A DNA stretch of 64,000 nucleotides from CAVSJJ01 sp963771015 (GCA_963771015.1 CAVYRN010000009.1:310001-374000); one strand, 5' to 3'. Positions 44,315 to 52,686 are shown, counted from the stretch's first letter. The notes: a model not told the origin generated them from the letters alone. A program made the numbers and translations.

Positions 44315-44926
44315 ATGTCGCCACTGGTCACCGCGGAGAGCGTTATCGCGCTGCTCGCTGCGATCGTGGTCCTCGTGCTGGCGTACGTCTGGCTTCGTCG
44401 CCGGTACATCGCCGAGGGGCGACCGCTCATGCTGTGCGCCCTGCGAACCGAGGCCGAACCGCGCTGGCGGCTCGGCCTCGCGCGTCTCTCGGGTGCCCGG
44501 CTGGACTGGTTCACGGTGATCGGGCCGTCGGTCCGTCCGCGGCACTCGTGGATGCGCCACGACCTCGACCTCGGTTCCGCCGTCCCGGTTCGCGAGCCGA
44601 TCCCGGGACTGCCCGACGCCGTGGAGGTGAGCGGCTCGTGCGGGGCGACACCGTGCGGGCTGGCGCTCTCCGCCCCGGCCTACACCGCCCTGCGCGCGTG
44701 GCTCGAGAGCTCCCCCCAGGGTTCAACGTCAACGTCACGTGAGACCGGCCGTCGCCCGAGGCGCCCGGTCGCGGCATACGAGGCACCGGCGGGTCCGCGG
44801 TCGGGACCGGACTACGTCGGCTCCGGTGCCTCGCGGCCGCCGCCGGGCTGCCACAGGACGTCCCCGTTCGGCAGGTTGGCGGCCCGGGCAAGGATGAAGA
44901 GCAGGTCGGACAGCCTGTTGAGGTAG
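44315..44926 (+). CDS. DUF2550 family membrane-anchored protein with a probable frameshift near its end
   Basis: Actinobacterial protein found after atpC, function unknown. One N-terminal membrane helix (SVIALLAAIVVLVLAYVWL, about 9-27) leads into the conserved domain: YIAEGRPLMLCALR, WRLGLARLSGARLDWFTV and the segment ALSAPAYTALRAWLESSP. At about residue 136, over a run of six C (44712-44717), the frame continues for some 65 more residues of unrelated sequence and overlaps the convergent adenosyltransferase gene by 115 bp. With one extra C the protein would end PPGFNVNVT with a stop at 44740-44742, the more natural C-terminus. Confidence 0.75.
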   Translation: MSPLVTAESVIALLAAIVVLVLAYVWLRRRYIAEGRPLMLCALRTEAEPRWRLGLARLSGARLDWFTVIGPSVRPRHSWMRHDLDLGSAVPVREPIPGLPDAVEVSGSCGATPCGLALSAPAYTALRAWLESSPQGSTSTSRETGRRPRRPVAAYEAPAGPRSGPDYVGSGASRPPPGCHRTSPFGRLAARARMKSRSDSLLR

Positions 44927-45429
44927 GTCGCGGCGAGAGGGTTGACACCGCCCTCGCCCCGGGCCGCCCCGGGCTCGGTGCCGTGTGCCTCGATGGCGGC
45001 CCACGTCGAGCGCTCGGCCCGACGGGCGACCGTCGTCGCGACGTGCAGCTGGGCGGCGGCGGGACTGCCGCCGGGAAGGATGAACGAGCGCAGTGGGTCG
45101 AGCCGCTCGAGATAGGTGTCGCAGTCGGCCTCGAGCTCGTCGACCCACCGTTGGAGGACCCGCAGCGGCGGGTGCTCGTAGCTGACCTGCAGCGGGGTCG
45201 ACAGGTCGGCACCGACGTCGAAGAGGTCGTTCTGGACCCGGCTCAGGGTGGCCCGGATGTCGTCGGGTACCCCTGGCCCGGCCAGGACGACGCCGATGGC
45301 GGCGTTGGTCTCGTTCGCGTCGGCGTATGCGGCCAGGCGGGGGTCGGTCTTGCGCGTCCGGGCCATGTCGCCGAGGGACGTCGTCCCGTCGTCTCCGGTG
45401 CGCGTGTAGATCCGGGTGAGGTTGACCAT
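44812..45429 (-). CDS. cob(I)yrinic acid a,c-diamide/cobalamin adenosyltransferase, PduO type
   Basis: Transfers adenosine from ATP to cob(I)alamin to make adenosylcobalamin, the cofactor of the ethylmalonyl-CoA mutase encoded 0.6 kb away. The 205-residue product has the PduO N-terminal ATP loop YTRTGDDGTTSLGD, then DANETNAAIGVV, FDVGADLSTP, SFILPGGSPAAAQLHVATTVARRAER and YLNRLSDLLFILAR. ATG at 45429 is chosen because GAGAGGG lies 8 nt upstream. A GTG two codons earlier is possible. Convergent with DUF2550. Confidence 0.94.
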   Translation of the reverse strand: MVNLTRIYTRTGDDGTTSLGDMARTRKTDPRLAAYADANETNAAIGVVLAGPGVPDDIRATLSRVQNDLFDVGADLSTPLQVSYEHPPLRVLQRWVDELEADCDTYLERLDPLRSFILPGGSPAAAQLHVATTVARRAERSTWAAIEAHGTEPGAARGEGGVNPLAATYLNRLSDLLFILARAANLPNGDVLWQPGGGREAPEPT

Positions 45430-45526
45430 GGCCACACCCTCTCAGATCTTTGTCATTTCTTTACCAGCGCCTGCCCGGCTGCGGAGCGAACTGCCGATGT
45501 AATGGACCCGGTGCTGCAGGGGCGCC

Positions 45527-45892
45527 ATGGCCGAACAGGGACGTGCCATCGTGACGATCACCGAAGGACCCGACGACCGCGGCTATCGCGTCGTCATGTG
45601 CGGACGGCTCGACGTCCGCACGGTTCCCGATCTCCGGCTGACGCTGCATCGCGCCATCGACGGCGGCGCAGCCCGGGTGCTTCTCGACCTCTCCGATGTC
45701 GAGATCGGTGACTCGACCGCTCTCGGGATGCTCGTCGAGTGTCTCCACCGCTCCCGCCGGGCCGGGGTGCATCTCCAGGTCGCGGCCCAGGACGGGCGGA
45801 CCGCCCGGCTGCTCCGTCGCGCGCGGCTCGGTTCGGCCCTCGTGCCGTCAACGGCGCCGACGAGCGCCCTCGCCGCCGCGGGCGTCCGCTGA
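45527..45892 (+). CDS. STAS-domain anti-sigma factor antagonist
   Basis: SpoIIAA/RsbV-like protein of 121 residues. GYRVVMCGRLDVRTVPDLRLTL opens the fold. The phosphorylation site is probably the Ser in VEIGDSTALGMLVE, where the consensus is DSxGL. LDLSDVEI and the C-terminal amphipathic helix are also typical. No anti-sigma kinase or sigma factor lies nearby, so the partner must be encoded elsewhere. Divergent from the adenosyltransferase gene across 97 bp that include an AT-richer patch (about 45443-45466). Confidence 0.87.
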   Translation: MAEQGRAIVTITEGPDDRGYRVVMCGRLDVRTVPDLRLTLHRAIDGGAARVLLDLSDVEIGDSTALGMLVECLHRSRRAGVHLQVAAQDGRTARLLRRARLGSALVPSTAPTSALAAAGVR

Positions 45893-45974
45893 CCGCTGGC
45901 CGTCGACGCCGACCGCTGACGGCTGTGCCGACGCTCACCGGCCGACCGGCTCCCCGCGCCGTCCAACTCGCGGG

Positions 45975-45980
45975 TAACGT
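45975..45980 (+). promoter_or_regulatory. -10 box, leaderless start of ecm
   Basis: TAACGT, 6 nt, then the ATG at 45987, without an SD. Confidence 0.58.
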
Positions 45981-45986
45981 CGGGGC

Positions 45987-48080
45987 ATGACCGAGCCCGG
46001 CCCCGGCCAACCCGCCGCCTCGCACCCCACCGCCGTCCCCGCGCGCCCGGAGCGGGACCGACCGTGGGTCATGCGGACGTATGCCGGCCACTCCTCCGCC
46101 GCCGCGAGCAACGCCCTCTACCGGCGGAACCTCGGGAAGGGGCAGACCGGCCTGTCGGTCGCCTTCGACCTGCCCACCCAGACCGGGTACGACCCCGACC
46201 ATGTCCTGGCCCGCGGCGAGGTCGGGAAGGTCGGGGTCCCCATCAGCCACATCGGCGACATGCGAGCCCTGTTCGACCAGATCCCACTGGCGAAGATGAA
46301 CACATCGATGACGATCAACGCGACGGCGATGTGGCTGCTCGCCCTCTACCAGGTCGCCGCCGAGGACCAGGCGGTGGCGGCGGGGGAGGACCCCGGCGCT
46401 GCGGTGCACGCCCTGGCCGGGACGACCCAGAACGACATCATCAAGGAGTACCTCTCCCGCGGGACCTACGTCTTCGGCCCCGGCCCCTCGCTCCGGCTGA
46501 CGACGGACCTCATCACCTACACCGTCAACGAGATGCCGACGTGGAACCCCATCAACATCTGCAGCTACCACCTCCAGGAGGCCGGGGCGACACCGGTCCA
46601 GGAGATCGCCTATGCGATGTGCACCGCGATCGCCGTCCTCGACGCGGTCCGCGACTCGGGACAGGTGCCCACCGAGCGCTTCGGCGAGGTCGTCGCCCGC
46701 ATCTCGTTCTTCGTCAATGCGGGGGTCCGCTTCGTCGAGGAGATGTGCAAGATGCGGGCCTTCGTCGAGCTGTGGGACGACCTCACCCGGAACCGCTACG
46801 GCGTGACCGATGCGGCCCAGCGGCGGTTCCGCTATGGGGTCCAGGTCAACTCCCTCGGCCTGACCGAGGCGCAGCCCGAGAACAACGTCCAGCGGATCGT
46901 CCTCGAGATGCTCGGGGTGACCCTCTCCAGGGGGGCTCGAGCCCGAGCGGTCCAGCTGCCGGCGTGGAACGAGGCTCTCGGCCTGCCCCGTCCCTGGGAC
47001 CAGCAGTGGTCGCTGCGGATGCAGCAGGTCCTGGCCTACGAGTCCGACCTCCTCGAGTACGACGACATCTTCGACGGCTCGACCGTCATCCAGGCCAAGG
47101 TCCACGAGCTCCTCGCCGGTGCGCGCGCCGAGATCGACCGGGTGCAGGCGATGGGCGGCGCGGTGCCGGCCGTCGAGAGCGGCTACATGAAGTCCGCCAT
47201 GGTCGCCTCGCACGCGCTGCGGCGCCAACGGATCGAGTCCGGGGAGGACATCGTCGTCGGCGTGAACCGGTTCGAGACGGCGGAGCCGAGCCCCCTGACG
47301 GCCGACCTCGACGAGGCGATCCAGTCGGTCGACCCCGGTGTCGAGAAGGCCGCTGCCGACGCGGTGGCGGCCTGGCGCGAGACGCGGGACGCCGATCCCG
47401 CCAGGCGGGAGCGGGCCGCCCGCGCGATCGCCCGGCTGCGTGCCGACGCGCAGTCCGTGGTCAACCTCATGCCCGCGTCCCTCGAGTGTGCGCGCGCCGA
47501 GGTGACGACGGGGGAGTGGACCCAGGCGCTGCGCGAGGTCTTCGGCGAGTTCCGTGCCCCCACCGGCGTGGGTGGCGACATCATCGCTGCCGGGGGCCAG
47601 GAGCTGGCGGCGGTTCGGGACTCCGTCGCCGCCACCGGCCACGAGCTCGGCCACCGGTTGCGGGTCCTCGTCGGCAAGCCCGGCCTGGACGGTCACTCCA
47701 ACGGTGCCGAGCAGGTCGCCGTGCGGGCCCGGGACGCGGGGTTCGAGGTCGTCTACCAAGGGATCCGGCTCACGCCCGAGCAGATCGTCGCCGCCGCGAT
47801 CGCCGAGGACGTCCAGCTCGTCGGACTGTCCATCCTCTCCGGGTCGCACATGGAGCTCGTCCCCGACGTCCTCGACCAGCTTCGGGCGGCCGGTGCGGAC
47901 GACATCCCCGTCATCGTCGGCGGGATCATCCCCGAGTCCGACGCGGCTCGGCTCAAGGAGCTCGGCGTCGCCGAGGTGTTCACCCCCAAGGACTTCGGGC
48001 TCACCGACATCATGGCCCGTTTCGTCGACGTCATCCGAGCCTCGCGCGGCCTCGCTCCGCTCGTGGCCGCCGGAGGCTGA
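45987..48080 (+). CDS. ecm: ethylmalonyl-CoA mutase (MeaA-type, B12-dependent)
   Basis: Adenosylcobalamin enzyme of the methylmalonyl-CoA mutase superfamily that converts (2R)-ethylmalonyl-CoA to methylsuccinyl-CoA. The 697-residue single chain has the TIM-barrel substrate domain (about 25-530; RTYAGHSSAAASNALYRRN, FDLPTQTGYDPDH, TINATAMWLLALY) and the C-terminal B12 domain. The latter has DGHSNG (DxHxxG) at 568-573, LSILSGSH and IVGGIIP. YGVQVNSLGLTEAQPENN and PRPWDQQWSLRMQQ match my recollection of actinobacterial MeaA rather than methylmalonyl- or isobutyryl-CoA mutase. The crotonyl-CoA carboxylase/reductase at the window's right end supports this. Confidence 0.9.
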   Translation: MTEPGPGQPAASHPTAVPARPERDRPWVMRTYAGHSSAAASNALYRRNLGKGQTGLSVAFDLPTQTGYDPDHVLARGEVGKVGVPISHIGDMRALFDQIPLAKMNTSMTINATAMWLLALYQVAAEDQAVAAGEDPGAAVHALAGTTQNDIIKEYLSRGTYVFGPGPSLRLTTDLITYTVNEMPTWNPINICSYHLQEAGATPVQEIAYAMCTAIAVLDAVRDSGQVPTERFGEVVARISFFVNAGVRFVEEMCKMRAFVELWDDLTRNRYGVTDAAQRRFRYGVQVNSLGLTEAQPENNVQRIVLEMLGVTLSRGARARAVQLPAWNEALGLPRPWDQQWSLRMQQVLAYESDLLEYDDIFDGSTVIQAKVHELLAGARAEIDRVQAMGGAVPAVESGYMKSAMVASHALRRQRIESGEDIVVGVNRFETAEPSPLTADLDEAIQSVDPGVEKAAADAVAAWRETRDADPARRERAARAIARLRADAQSVVNLMPASLECARAEVTTGEWTQALREVFGEFRAPTGVGGDIIAAGGQELAAVRDSVAATGHELGHRLRVLVGKPGLDGHSNGAEQVAVRARDAGFEVVYQGIRLTPEQIVAAAIAEDVQLVGLSILSGSHMELVPDVLDQLRAAGADDIPVIVGGIIPESDAARLKELGVAEVFTPKDFGLTDIMARFVDVIRASRGLAPLVAAGG

Positions 48081-48101
48081 CCGGTCCCGGCCGGGACGGC
48101 A

Positions 48102-48107
48102 TACCAT
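48102..48107 (+). promoter_or_regulatory. -10 box, leaderless start of the phosphatase-like gene
   Basis: TACCAT, 6 nt, then the ATG at 48114. The box overlaps a GGCATACC heptamer copy. Confidence 0.5.
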
Positions 48108-48113
48108 CGTGGG

Positions 48114-48581
48114 ATGGCCCTGCACTGCCCGGCGACCCTCCTTCTCGCGCCGCCGGGGGACGAGCGGCAGATGCTGGCGATCGCGCAGCGGGTCGCCGGC
48201 GACCACGTGGCGCGGGTCTGGTCCGGCCGGCTCCCCGCACACACCGCGGCGGCGCGCGTCGCGGCCGACGCGCTCGACGTCGGCGCCGTCGAGGTGGACG
48301 GCCTGGAGGAGGTCGGGGCCGCCGAGCTCACCGCCGGGGCCCTCGAGCGGGTTCGCGAGGCCCTCTCCCACATCGCCGACCAGCACCGCGGGGAGGCCGT
48401 GCTCGTGCTCGCCCCCGGAGGCGTCATCTCCGTCGTCGTCCCCGCTCTGGTGGGCGGCCTCCGAGCCGACCGCGCCTCCGAGGAAGCGGGCTCGGCCGCC
48501 GAGCCGACCCGCGTCGAGATCGGCGACGACGGGTGGCGGGCGCTCGGCCGGCCGGGAGGCCCGGACCGGCTGCACGGGTGA
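48114..48581 (+). CDS. degenerate histidine-phosphatase-like protein
   Basis: A 155-residue protein whose pattern resembles the phosphoglycerate-mutase/histidine-phosphatase fold. There is an N-terminal strand LLLAPPGDE where RHG is expected, WSGRLPAHTAAARVAADAL in place of the usual SxLxRAxxTA helix, then LEEVG, and VLVLAPGGVISVVV where SHGGV is expected. Both catalytic histidines are missing, so if the fold is right it is a pseudoenzyme. It follows ecm by 33 bp but has its own -10 box. The fold assignment is inference; otherwise call it hypothetical. Confidence 0.6.
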   Translation: MALHCPATLLLAPPGDERQMLAIAQRVAGDHVARVWSGRLPAHTAAARVAADALDVGAVEVDGLEEVGAAELTAGALERVREALSHIADQHRGEAVLVLAPGGVISVVVPALVGGLRADRASEEAGSAAEPTRVEIGDDGWRALGRPGGPDRLHG

Positions 48582-48597
48582 GTCGACCGCGCGCGGG

Positions 48598-49293
48598 CTA
48601 GAAGAGGCGGTGTGCGCTGGTGTCGATGCCGCGTAGCTCGTCGTAGTCGAGGACGACGCAGCGGATGCCGCGGTCCTCGGCGAGGGTGCGTGCCTGCGGC
48701 TTGATGGACTGGGCCGCGAAGACGCCGGAGACGGGGGCCAGGTGGGGGTCTCGGTTCATCAGCTCGAGGTAGCGGGTGAGCTGCTCGACCCCGTCGATCT
48801 CGCCGCGCCGCTTGATCTCGACGGCCACCGTGGTGCCGGTGGAGTCCTTGCAGAGGATGTCGACCGGACCGATGGCCGTCATGTACTCGCGGCGGACGAG
48901 CGTCCACCCCTCGCCGAGGGTCGTGATGTGCTCGGCGAGCAGGCTCTGCAGGTGCGCCTCGACGCCGTCCTTGACCAGGCCGGGGTCGACCCCCAGCTCG
49001 TGCAGGGAGTCGTGGTGGATCTGGTGGATCCGGACCCGGAGCCGGTCCTCGGACTTGGCATGCTGGACCACCCACACGGCGGCGACGCCCTCGGCCACCT
49101 CGGCCTCGTCGGGCGACACCTCGGCCATCGAGCACGGCGGTGACATCCAGTTGAGCGGCTTGTAGGACCCACCGTCGGAATGGACGAGCACCGAGCCGTC
49201 GGCCTTGACGAGGAGCAGCCGGGTCGCCAGGGGCAGGTGAGCCGACAGCCGTCCCTCGTAGTCGACGCTGCACGTCGCGATGACCATCCGCAC
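48598..49293 (-). CDS. nucS: mismatch-specific endonuclease NucS/EndoMS
   Basis: Non-canonical mismatch repair nuclease of actinobacteria and archaea that cuts both strands at mismatches. The 231-residue protein has the N-terminal DNA-binding half (VIATCSVDYEGRLSAHLPLA, LLLVKADGSVLVHSDGGSYK, PLNWMSPPC) and the C-terminal nuclease half. The catalytic core is seen as the Asp in GPVDILC and the Glu/Lys in VAVEIKRRGEID. GTG at 49293 gives the expected opening. TAGGGT lies 8 nt upstream, so it is probably leaderless. Its presence implies no MutS/MutL system. Confidence 0.96.
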   Translation of the reverse strand: MRMVIATCSVDYEGRLSAHLPLATRLLLVKADGSVLVHSDGGSYKPLNWMSPPCSMAEVSPDEAEVAEGVAAVWVVQHAKSEDRLRVRIHQIHHDSLHELGVDPGLVKDGVEAHLQSLLAEHITTLGEGWTLVRREYMTAIGPVDILCKDSTGTTVAVEIKRRGEIDGVEQLTRYLELMNRDPHLAPVSGVFAAQSIKPQARTLAEDRGIRCVVLDYDELRGIDTSAHRLF

Positions 49294-49301
49294 GAGCGGA
49301 C

Positions 49302-49307
49302 ACCCTA
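49302..49307 (-). promoter_or_regulatory. -10 box of nucS
   Basis: Minus-strand TAGGGT, 8 nt, then the GTG start. Confidence 0.45.
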
Positions 49308-49375
49308 CCGGCGGGGGCGGGGTGGGGGCGCCACCCCGCGGAGGTGAGGATGACCTCAGACGCGCCCGGAGACAG

Positions 49376-49393
49376 TTAGTAGACTTGAACTAA
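49376..49393. promoter_or_regulatory. inverted-repeat operator over the MFS gene promoter and start
   Basis: TTAGTAGACTTGAACTAA is a dyad (TTAGT-N8-ACTAA). It contains the -10 box TAGACT (49380-49385), which lies 7 nt before the ATG at 49393, so the site overlaps the -10 and the transcription start. The MarR-type regulator encoded two genes later is the obvious candidate to bind it and repress its own operon. Confidence 0.7.
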
Positions 49394-51123
49394 TGAATAC
49401 GTCGCCCGGTCCCCAGTACAAGTGGGTCGTCCTCTCCAACACGACCCTCGGCGTCCTCATCGCGACGATCAACAGCTCGATCCTCCTCATCGCCCTGCCC
49501 GACATCTTCCGCGGGCTCGCGATCGACCCCCTCGCCCCGGGCAACAGCAGCTATCTGCTGTGGCTCATCATGGGCTACCTCGTCGTCACCGCCGTGCTCG
49601 TCGTCAGCTTCGGCCGGCTCGGCGACATGTTCGGCCGGGTCCGGATGTACAACGCCGGGTTCGCCCTCTTCACCGTCTTCTCGATCCTGCTGTCGGTGAC
49701 CTGGATGACCGGGTCGGCCGGAGCCCTCTGGCTCATCGTCATGCGCATCCTTCAGGGCGTCGGGGGTGCCCTGCTCATGGCGAACTCGAACGCGATCATC
49801 ACCGACGCCTTCCCCACCCACCAGCGTGGTCTCGCCCTCGGTCTCAACATGGTCGCCGGGATCGCCGGGTCCTTCCTCGGCCTCGTCGTCGGCGGCGTGC
49901 TCGCGCCGGTCAACTGGCGCTTGGTCTTCCTCGTCTCGGTACCGGTCAGCCTGTTCGGGACCATCTGGGCCTACCTCAAGCTCAAGGACACGGGGCTGCG
50001 CCGCGCGGGCCGGATCGACTGGTGGGGCAACGTCACCTTCGGGGTCGGGCTGGTCGTCCTGCTCGCCGGGATCACCTACGGCATCCAGCCGTACGGCGGG
50101 CATCTCATGGGCTGGACCAACCCGTGGGTGCTCACCGGGCTCGTTGGTGGGGTCGCGCTCCTCGTCCTGTTCACGTGGGTCGAGACCAAGGTCGAGCACC
50201 CGATGTTCCACATCGACCTGTTCCGGATCCGGGCGTTCACGGCGGGCAACATCGCCAGCCTCCTGTCCGGCCTCGGTCGGGGTGGTCTGATGTTCATCCT
50301 CATCATCTGGCTCCAGGGGATCTGGCTCCCCGAGCACGGCTACTCCTTCGAGTCCACGCCGTTGTGGGCCGGCATCTTCATGCTGCCCATGACCCTTGGC
50401 TTCCTCGTCGCCGGGCCGGTCTCGGGGTGGCTGTCCGACCGCTACGGTGCCCGCCCCTTTGCGACCGGAGGCATGCTCATCGCGGCGGCAAGCTTCCTCT
50501 GGCTCCTCGCCCTGCCCGTGAGCTTCGCCTACCCGCCGTTCGCCGGGGCGATCTTCGTCAACGGGCTCGGCATGGGGCTGTTCGCCTCCCCGAACCGCGC
50601 CGGGATCATGAACTCGCTGCCGTCCTACCGCCGCGGCGTCGGGGCGGGCATGAGCACGACGTTCCAGAACGCCGCGATGGTCCTCTCCATCGGCATCTTC
50701 TTCTCGCTCATGGTCGGTGGGCTCGCCGGCCCGCTGCCGGCCGCGATGACGTCCGGGCTGACGGCCCACGGCGTCTCGGTGGCCCAGGCGCAGCAGGTCG
50801 CCGCGCTGCCACCGGTTGCCGTCCTGTTCGCCTCGCTGCTCGGTTACAACCCGATACAGTCCCTGCTCGGCGCGGCGACCATCCACGCGCTCCCGCCGAC
50901 CGACGCGGCATACCTCACCGGCCACTCGTTCTTCCCCTCACTCGTCTCCGGACCTTTCCGCGCCGGACTCGCCGTGGCGTTCGGGTTCGCCATCGTTGCG
51001 TGTCTCGTGGCCGCTGCGGCATCCTGGCTTCGCGGCGGCAGGTACGTCCACGTCGATGACGAGACCGAGTCGACGGGACAGCCACCGCCGGCGCGCCCCG
51101 AGCTCCAGGAGGCCATCTCATGA
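49393..51123 (+). CDS. MFS transporter, DHA2 (14-helix) drug exporter family
   Basis: Proton-coupled efflux protein of 576 residues with about 14 membrane helices. Family motifs are LIATINSSILLIALPDI (TM1), SFGRLGDMFGRVRMYNAG (motif A loop), MRILQGVGGALLMANSNAII and LGLNMVAGIAGSFLGLVVGGVLAPVNWRLVFLV (antiporter motif C region). The C-terminus is cytoplasmic (HVDDETESTGQ). The drug substrate cannot be predicted. The leaderless ATG lies inside the palindromic operator. The stop overlaps the marR start (ATGA). Confidence 0.92.
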   Translation: MNTSPGPQYKWVVLSNTTLGVLIATINSSILLIALPDIFRGLAIDPLAPGNSSYLLWLIMGYLVVTAVLVVSFGRLGDMFGRVRMYNAGFALFTVFSILLSVTWMTGSAGALWLIVMRILQGVGGALLMANSNAIITDAFPTHQRGLALGLNMVAGIAGSFLGLVVGGVLAPVNWRLVFLVSVPVSLFGTIWAYLKLKDTGLRRAGRIDWWGNVTFGVGLVVLLAGITYGIQPYGGHLMGWTNPWVLTGLVGGVALLVLFTWVETKVEHPMFHIDLFRIRAFTAGNIASLLSGLGRGGLMFILIIWLQGIWLPEHGYSFESTPLWAGIFMLPMTLGFLVAGPVSGWLSDRYGARPFATGGMLIAAASFLWLLALPVSFAYPPFAGAIFVNGLGMGLFASPNRAGIMNSLPSYRRGVGAGMSTTFQNAAMVLSIGIFFSLMVGGLAGPLPAAMTSGLTAHGVSVAQAQQVAALPPVAVLFASLLGYNPIQSLLGAATIHALPPTDAAYLTGHSFFPSLVSGPFRAGLAVAFGFAIVACLVAAAASWLRGGRYVHVDDETESTGQPPPARPELQEAIS

Positions 51124-51614
51124 CCGCCCGCGCACCCGATGTCCTCGACCTCGCCGGGCAGCTCCGCACCGAGGTCAGCCGTCTCGCCTACCATCTGCGG
51201 ACCCCGGCGACGCGGCTCGGGGTGACCCCGACCCGGCTTGCGGCCTTGTCGGCGCTCGCCCGCCAGCCCGAGGGCGTCCGCCAGGGCGACCTGGCGGCCC
51301 AGATGGGCGTCTCTCCCGCGAGCATGACCCGCCTCGTCGACATCATGCGCGAGGCGGGCTGGGTGCTTCGGGAGCGTGACCCCGGGGACCAGCGCGTCTT
51401 CGTCCTGCGGCTGTCGCCCACGGGCGGGCGGACACTGGACGGGTTGCGCCGTGAGAGTGAGAGCCAGCTGAGCGAGGACCTCGAGGCGCTGCGGCCCGAG
51501 GAGCGAGACGTCCTCGCGGCGGCGGTCCTGGTGCTGCGCGAGCTGGCGGACCGGCGGCTGCTCACCTCCGAGTGCCTGGCATCCCCCCCCGGGAGAGCGG
51601 GGGCGGGCCGATGA
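51120..51614 (+). CDS. MarR family transcriptional regulator
   Basis: Winged-helix dimeric repressor of 164 residues. The N-terminal dimerisation helix includes QLRTEVSRLAYHLRT. The wHTH has LAALSALARQPEGVRQGDLAAQMGVSPASMTRLVDIMREAGWV and the wing RERDPGDQRVFVLRLSPTGG. It is coupled to the MFS gene by ATGA and to the next gene by another ATGA. It probably senses a compound exported by the MFS protein and binds the dyad at 49376-49393. Confidence 0.9.
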   Translation: MTARAPDVLDLAGQLRTEVSRLAYHLRTPATRLGVTPTRLAALSALARQPEGVRQGDLAAQMGVSPASMTRLVDIMREAGWVLRERDPGDQRVFVLRLSPTGGRTLDGLRRESESQLSEDLEALRPEERDVLAAAVLVLRELADRRLLTSECLASPPGRAGAGR

Positions 51615-52375
51615 CCGACGCGTTCACGAGCGGGACGACCACGATCGTCGGCCACGGTGGCGACACCATCGAGGCGTATGCCGCGACCCCCGCGGCGGCG
51701 ACCGGCGCCGGGGGCATGGTCGTCATCCACCACATGCCCGGCTTCGACGAGGCGACCAAGGAGATCACCCGGCGCTTCGCCTCGTGGGGGTACGCCGCGC
51801 TGTGCCCCAACCTGCACCACCGGGACGCCCCCGGCGCGGCGTCGGACGACGCGGCCGCGGCGAACCGGGCGAACGGTGGCGTCCCTGACGACCGGCTCGT
51901 CGGTGACGTCCGGGGTGCGGTGGAGCATCTCCGCGCCCTGCGCGGAACCAACGGCAGGGTCGGCGTCATCGGGTTCTGCTCCGGTGGACGGCAGAGCGTC
52001 CTCGCCGCCTGCTCGCTCGACCTCGATGCGGCGGTGGACTGCTATGGAGCCTTCGTCCTCGCCGAACCGCCTCCGGAGCGGGCCGCCCTCGCGCGCGGCA
52101 GCCTGCGCGGGATGCTGGCAGACCTGTCCTGCCCGCTCCTCGGCCTCTTCGGGGCCGAGGACAGCTTCCCCGGCCCGGCCGAGGTCGGCGAGCTCGACGC
52201 CCTGCTCGCCGAGGCGGGCAAGGACCACACGTTCCACACCTTCGAGGACGCCGGCCACGGGTTCTTCGCGGTGAGCCGGCCGAGCTACCGGGTGGCCGCC
52301 GCGACCGACGGCTGGCAGATCGTCCACGACTTCGTCGCCGAGCACCTCGGGGTGCCGGCGGGATGGGGCCGCTGA
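51611..52375 (+). CDS. dienelactone hydrolase family protein
   Basis: Alpha/beta hydrolase of 254 residues with the dienelactone hydrolase triad: nucleophile Cys in GFCSGGRQS, Asp in GAEDSFPGP and His in DAGHGFFAV. HHMPGFDEATKEITRRFASWGYAALCPNL is the usual N-terminal core. It lies in the MFS-marR operon with an ATGA overlap and so may detoxify or degrade the inducer. A longer in-frame start at 51572 would overlap marR further and lacks an SD. Confidence 0.88.
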   Translation: MTDAFTSGTTTIVGHGGDTIEAYAATPAAATGAGGMVVIHHMPGFDEATKEITRRFASWGYAALCPNLHHRDAPGAASDDAAAANRANGGVPDDRLVGDVRGAVEHLRALRGTNGRVGVIGFCSGGRQSVLAACSLDLDAAVDCYGAFVLAEPPPERAALARGSLRGMLADLSCPLLGLFGAEDSFPGPAEVGELDALLAEAGKDHTFHTFEDAGHGFFAVSRPSYRVAAATDGWQIVHDFVAEHLGVPAGWGR

Positions 52376-52686
52376 TGTGCACGTACACGACCGAACGGTG
52401 TGCCGTCGAGGGCGCCGGCAAGGGCCCGCCGCGCTGGCTGCGGCTCGCGAACGCGACGGTCTACCTCGACCACCCGGTCGCGGCGCTGGCCGAGCACACC
52501 CTCAACATCGACCTCACCCCCGCCGGGGGTACTCCGGAGCAGCGGGTCGGCATCGAGCTGACCGCCGAGAGCGCGCTCGACCTCGTGGACGCCATCGTGG
52601 CCGCCGTCGCGGCCGTTCCACCGCAGGTGAGTTGCGTCGACCCCGAGCGCTTGGCGGCATACCGGGTCGTCCCGACCGGCAGCTGA
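52375..52686 (+). CDS. DUF6295 family protein
   Basis: A 103-residue protein beginning MCTYTTERCAVEGAGKGPP, with VYLDHPVAALAEHTLNIDL and ELTAESALDLVDAIVAAV. This matches my recollection of the DUF6295 family, which has no known function. Its ATG shares a base with the hydrolase stop (TGATG), so it is the fourth gene of the MFS-marR-hydrolase operon. An in-frame ATG 12 bp earlier is possible. Confidence 0.8.
   Translation: MCTYTTERCAVEGAGKGPPRWLRLANATVYLDHPVAALAEHTLNIDLTPAGGTPEQRVGIELTAESALDLVDAIVAAVAAVPPQVSCVDPERLAAYRVVPTGS

Noticed and set aside
45987..48080. Assignment as methylmalonyl-CoA mutase large subunit
   Set aside because: There is no small-subunit partner gene, the substrate and B12 domains follow the MeaA pattern, and ccr is nearby.
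45594..48575. Nearly 1000-codon open frame antisense to ecm
   Set aside because: Shadow of the mutase gene. Composition is Asp/Arg/Gly/Val-rich with no recognisable domain.
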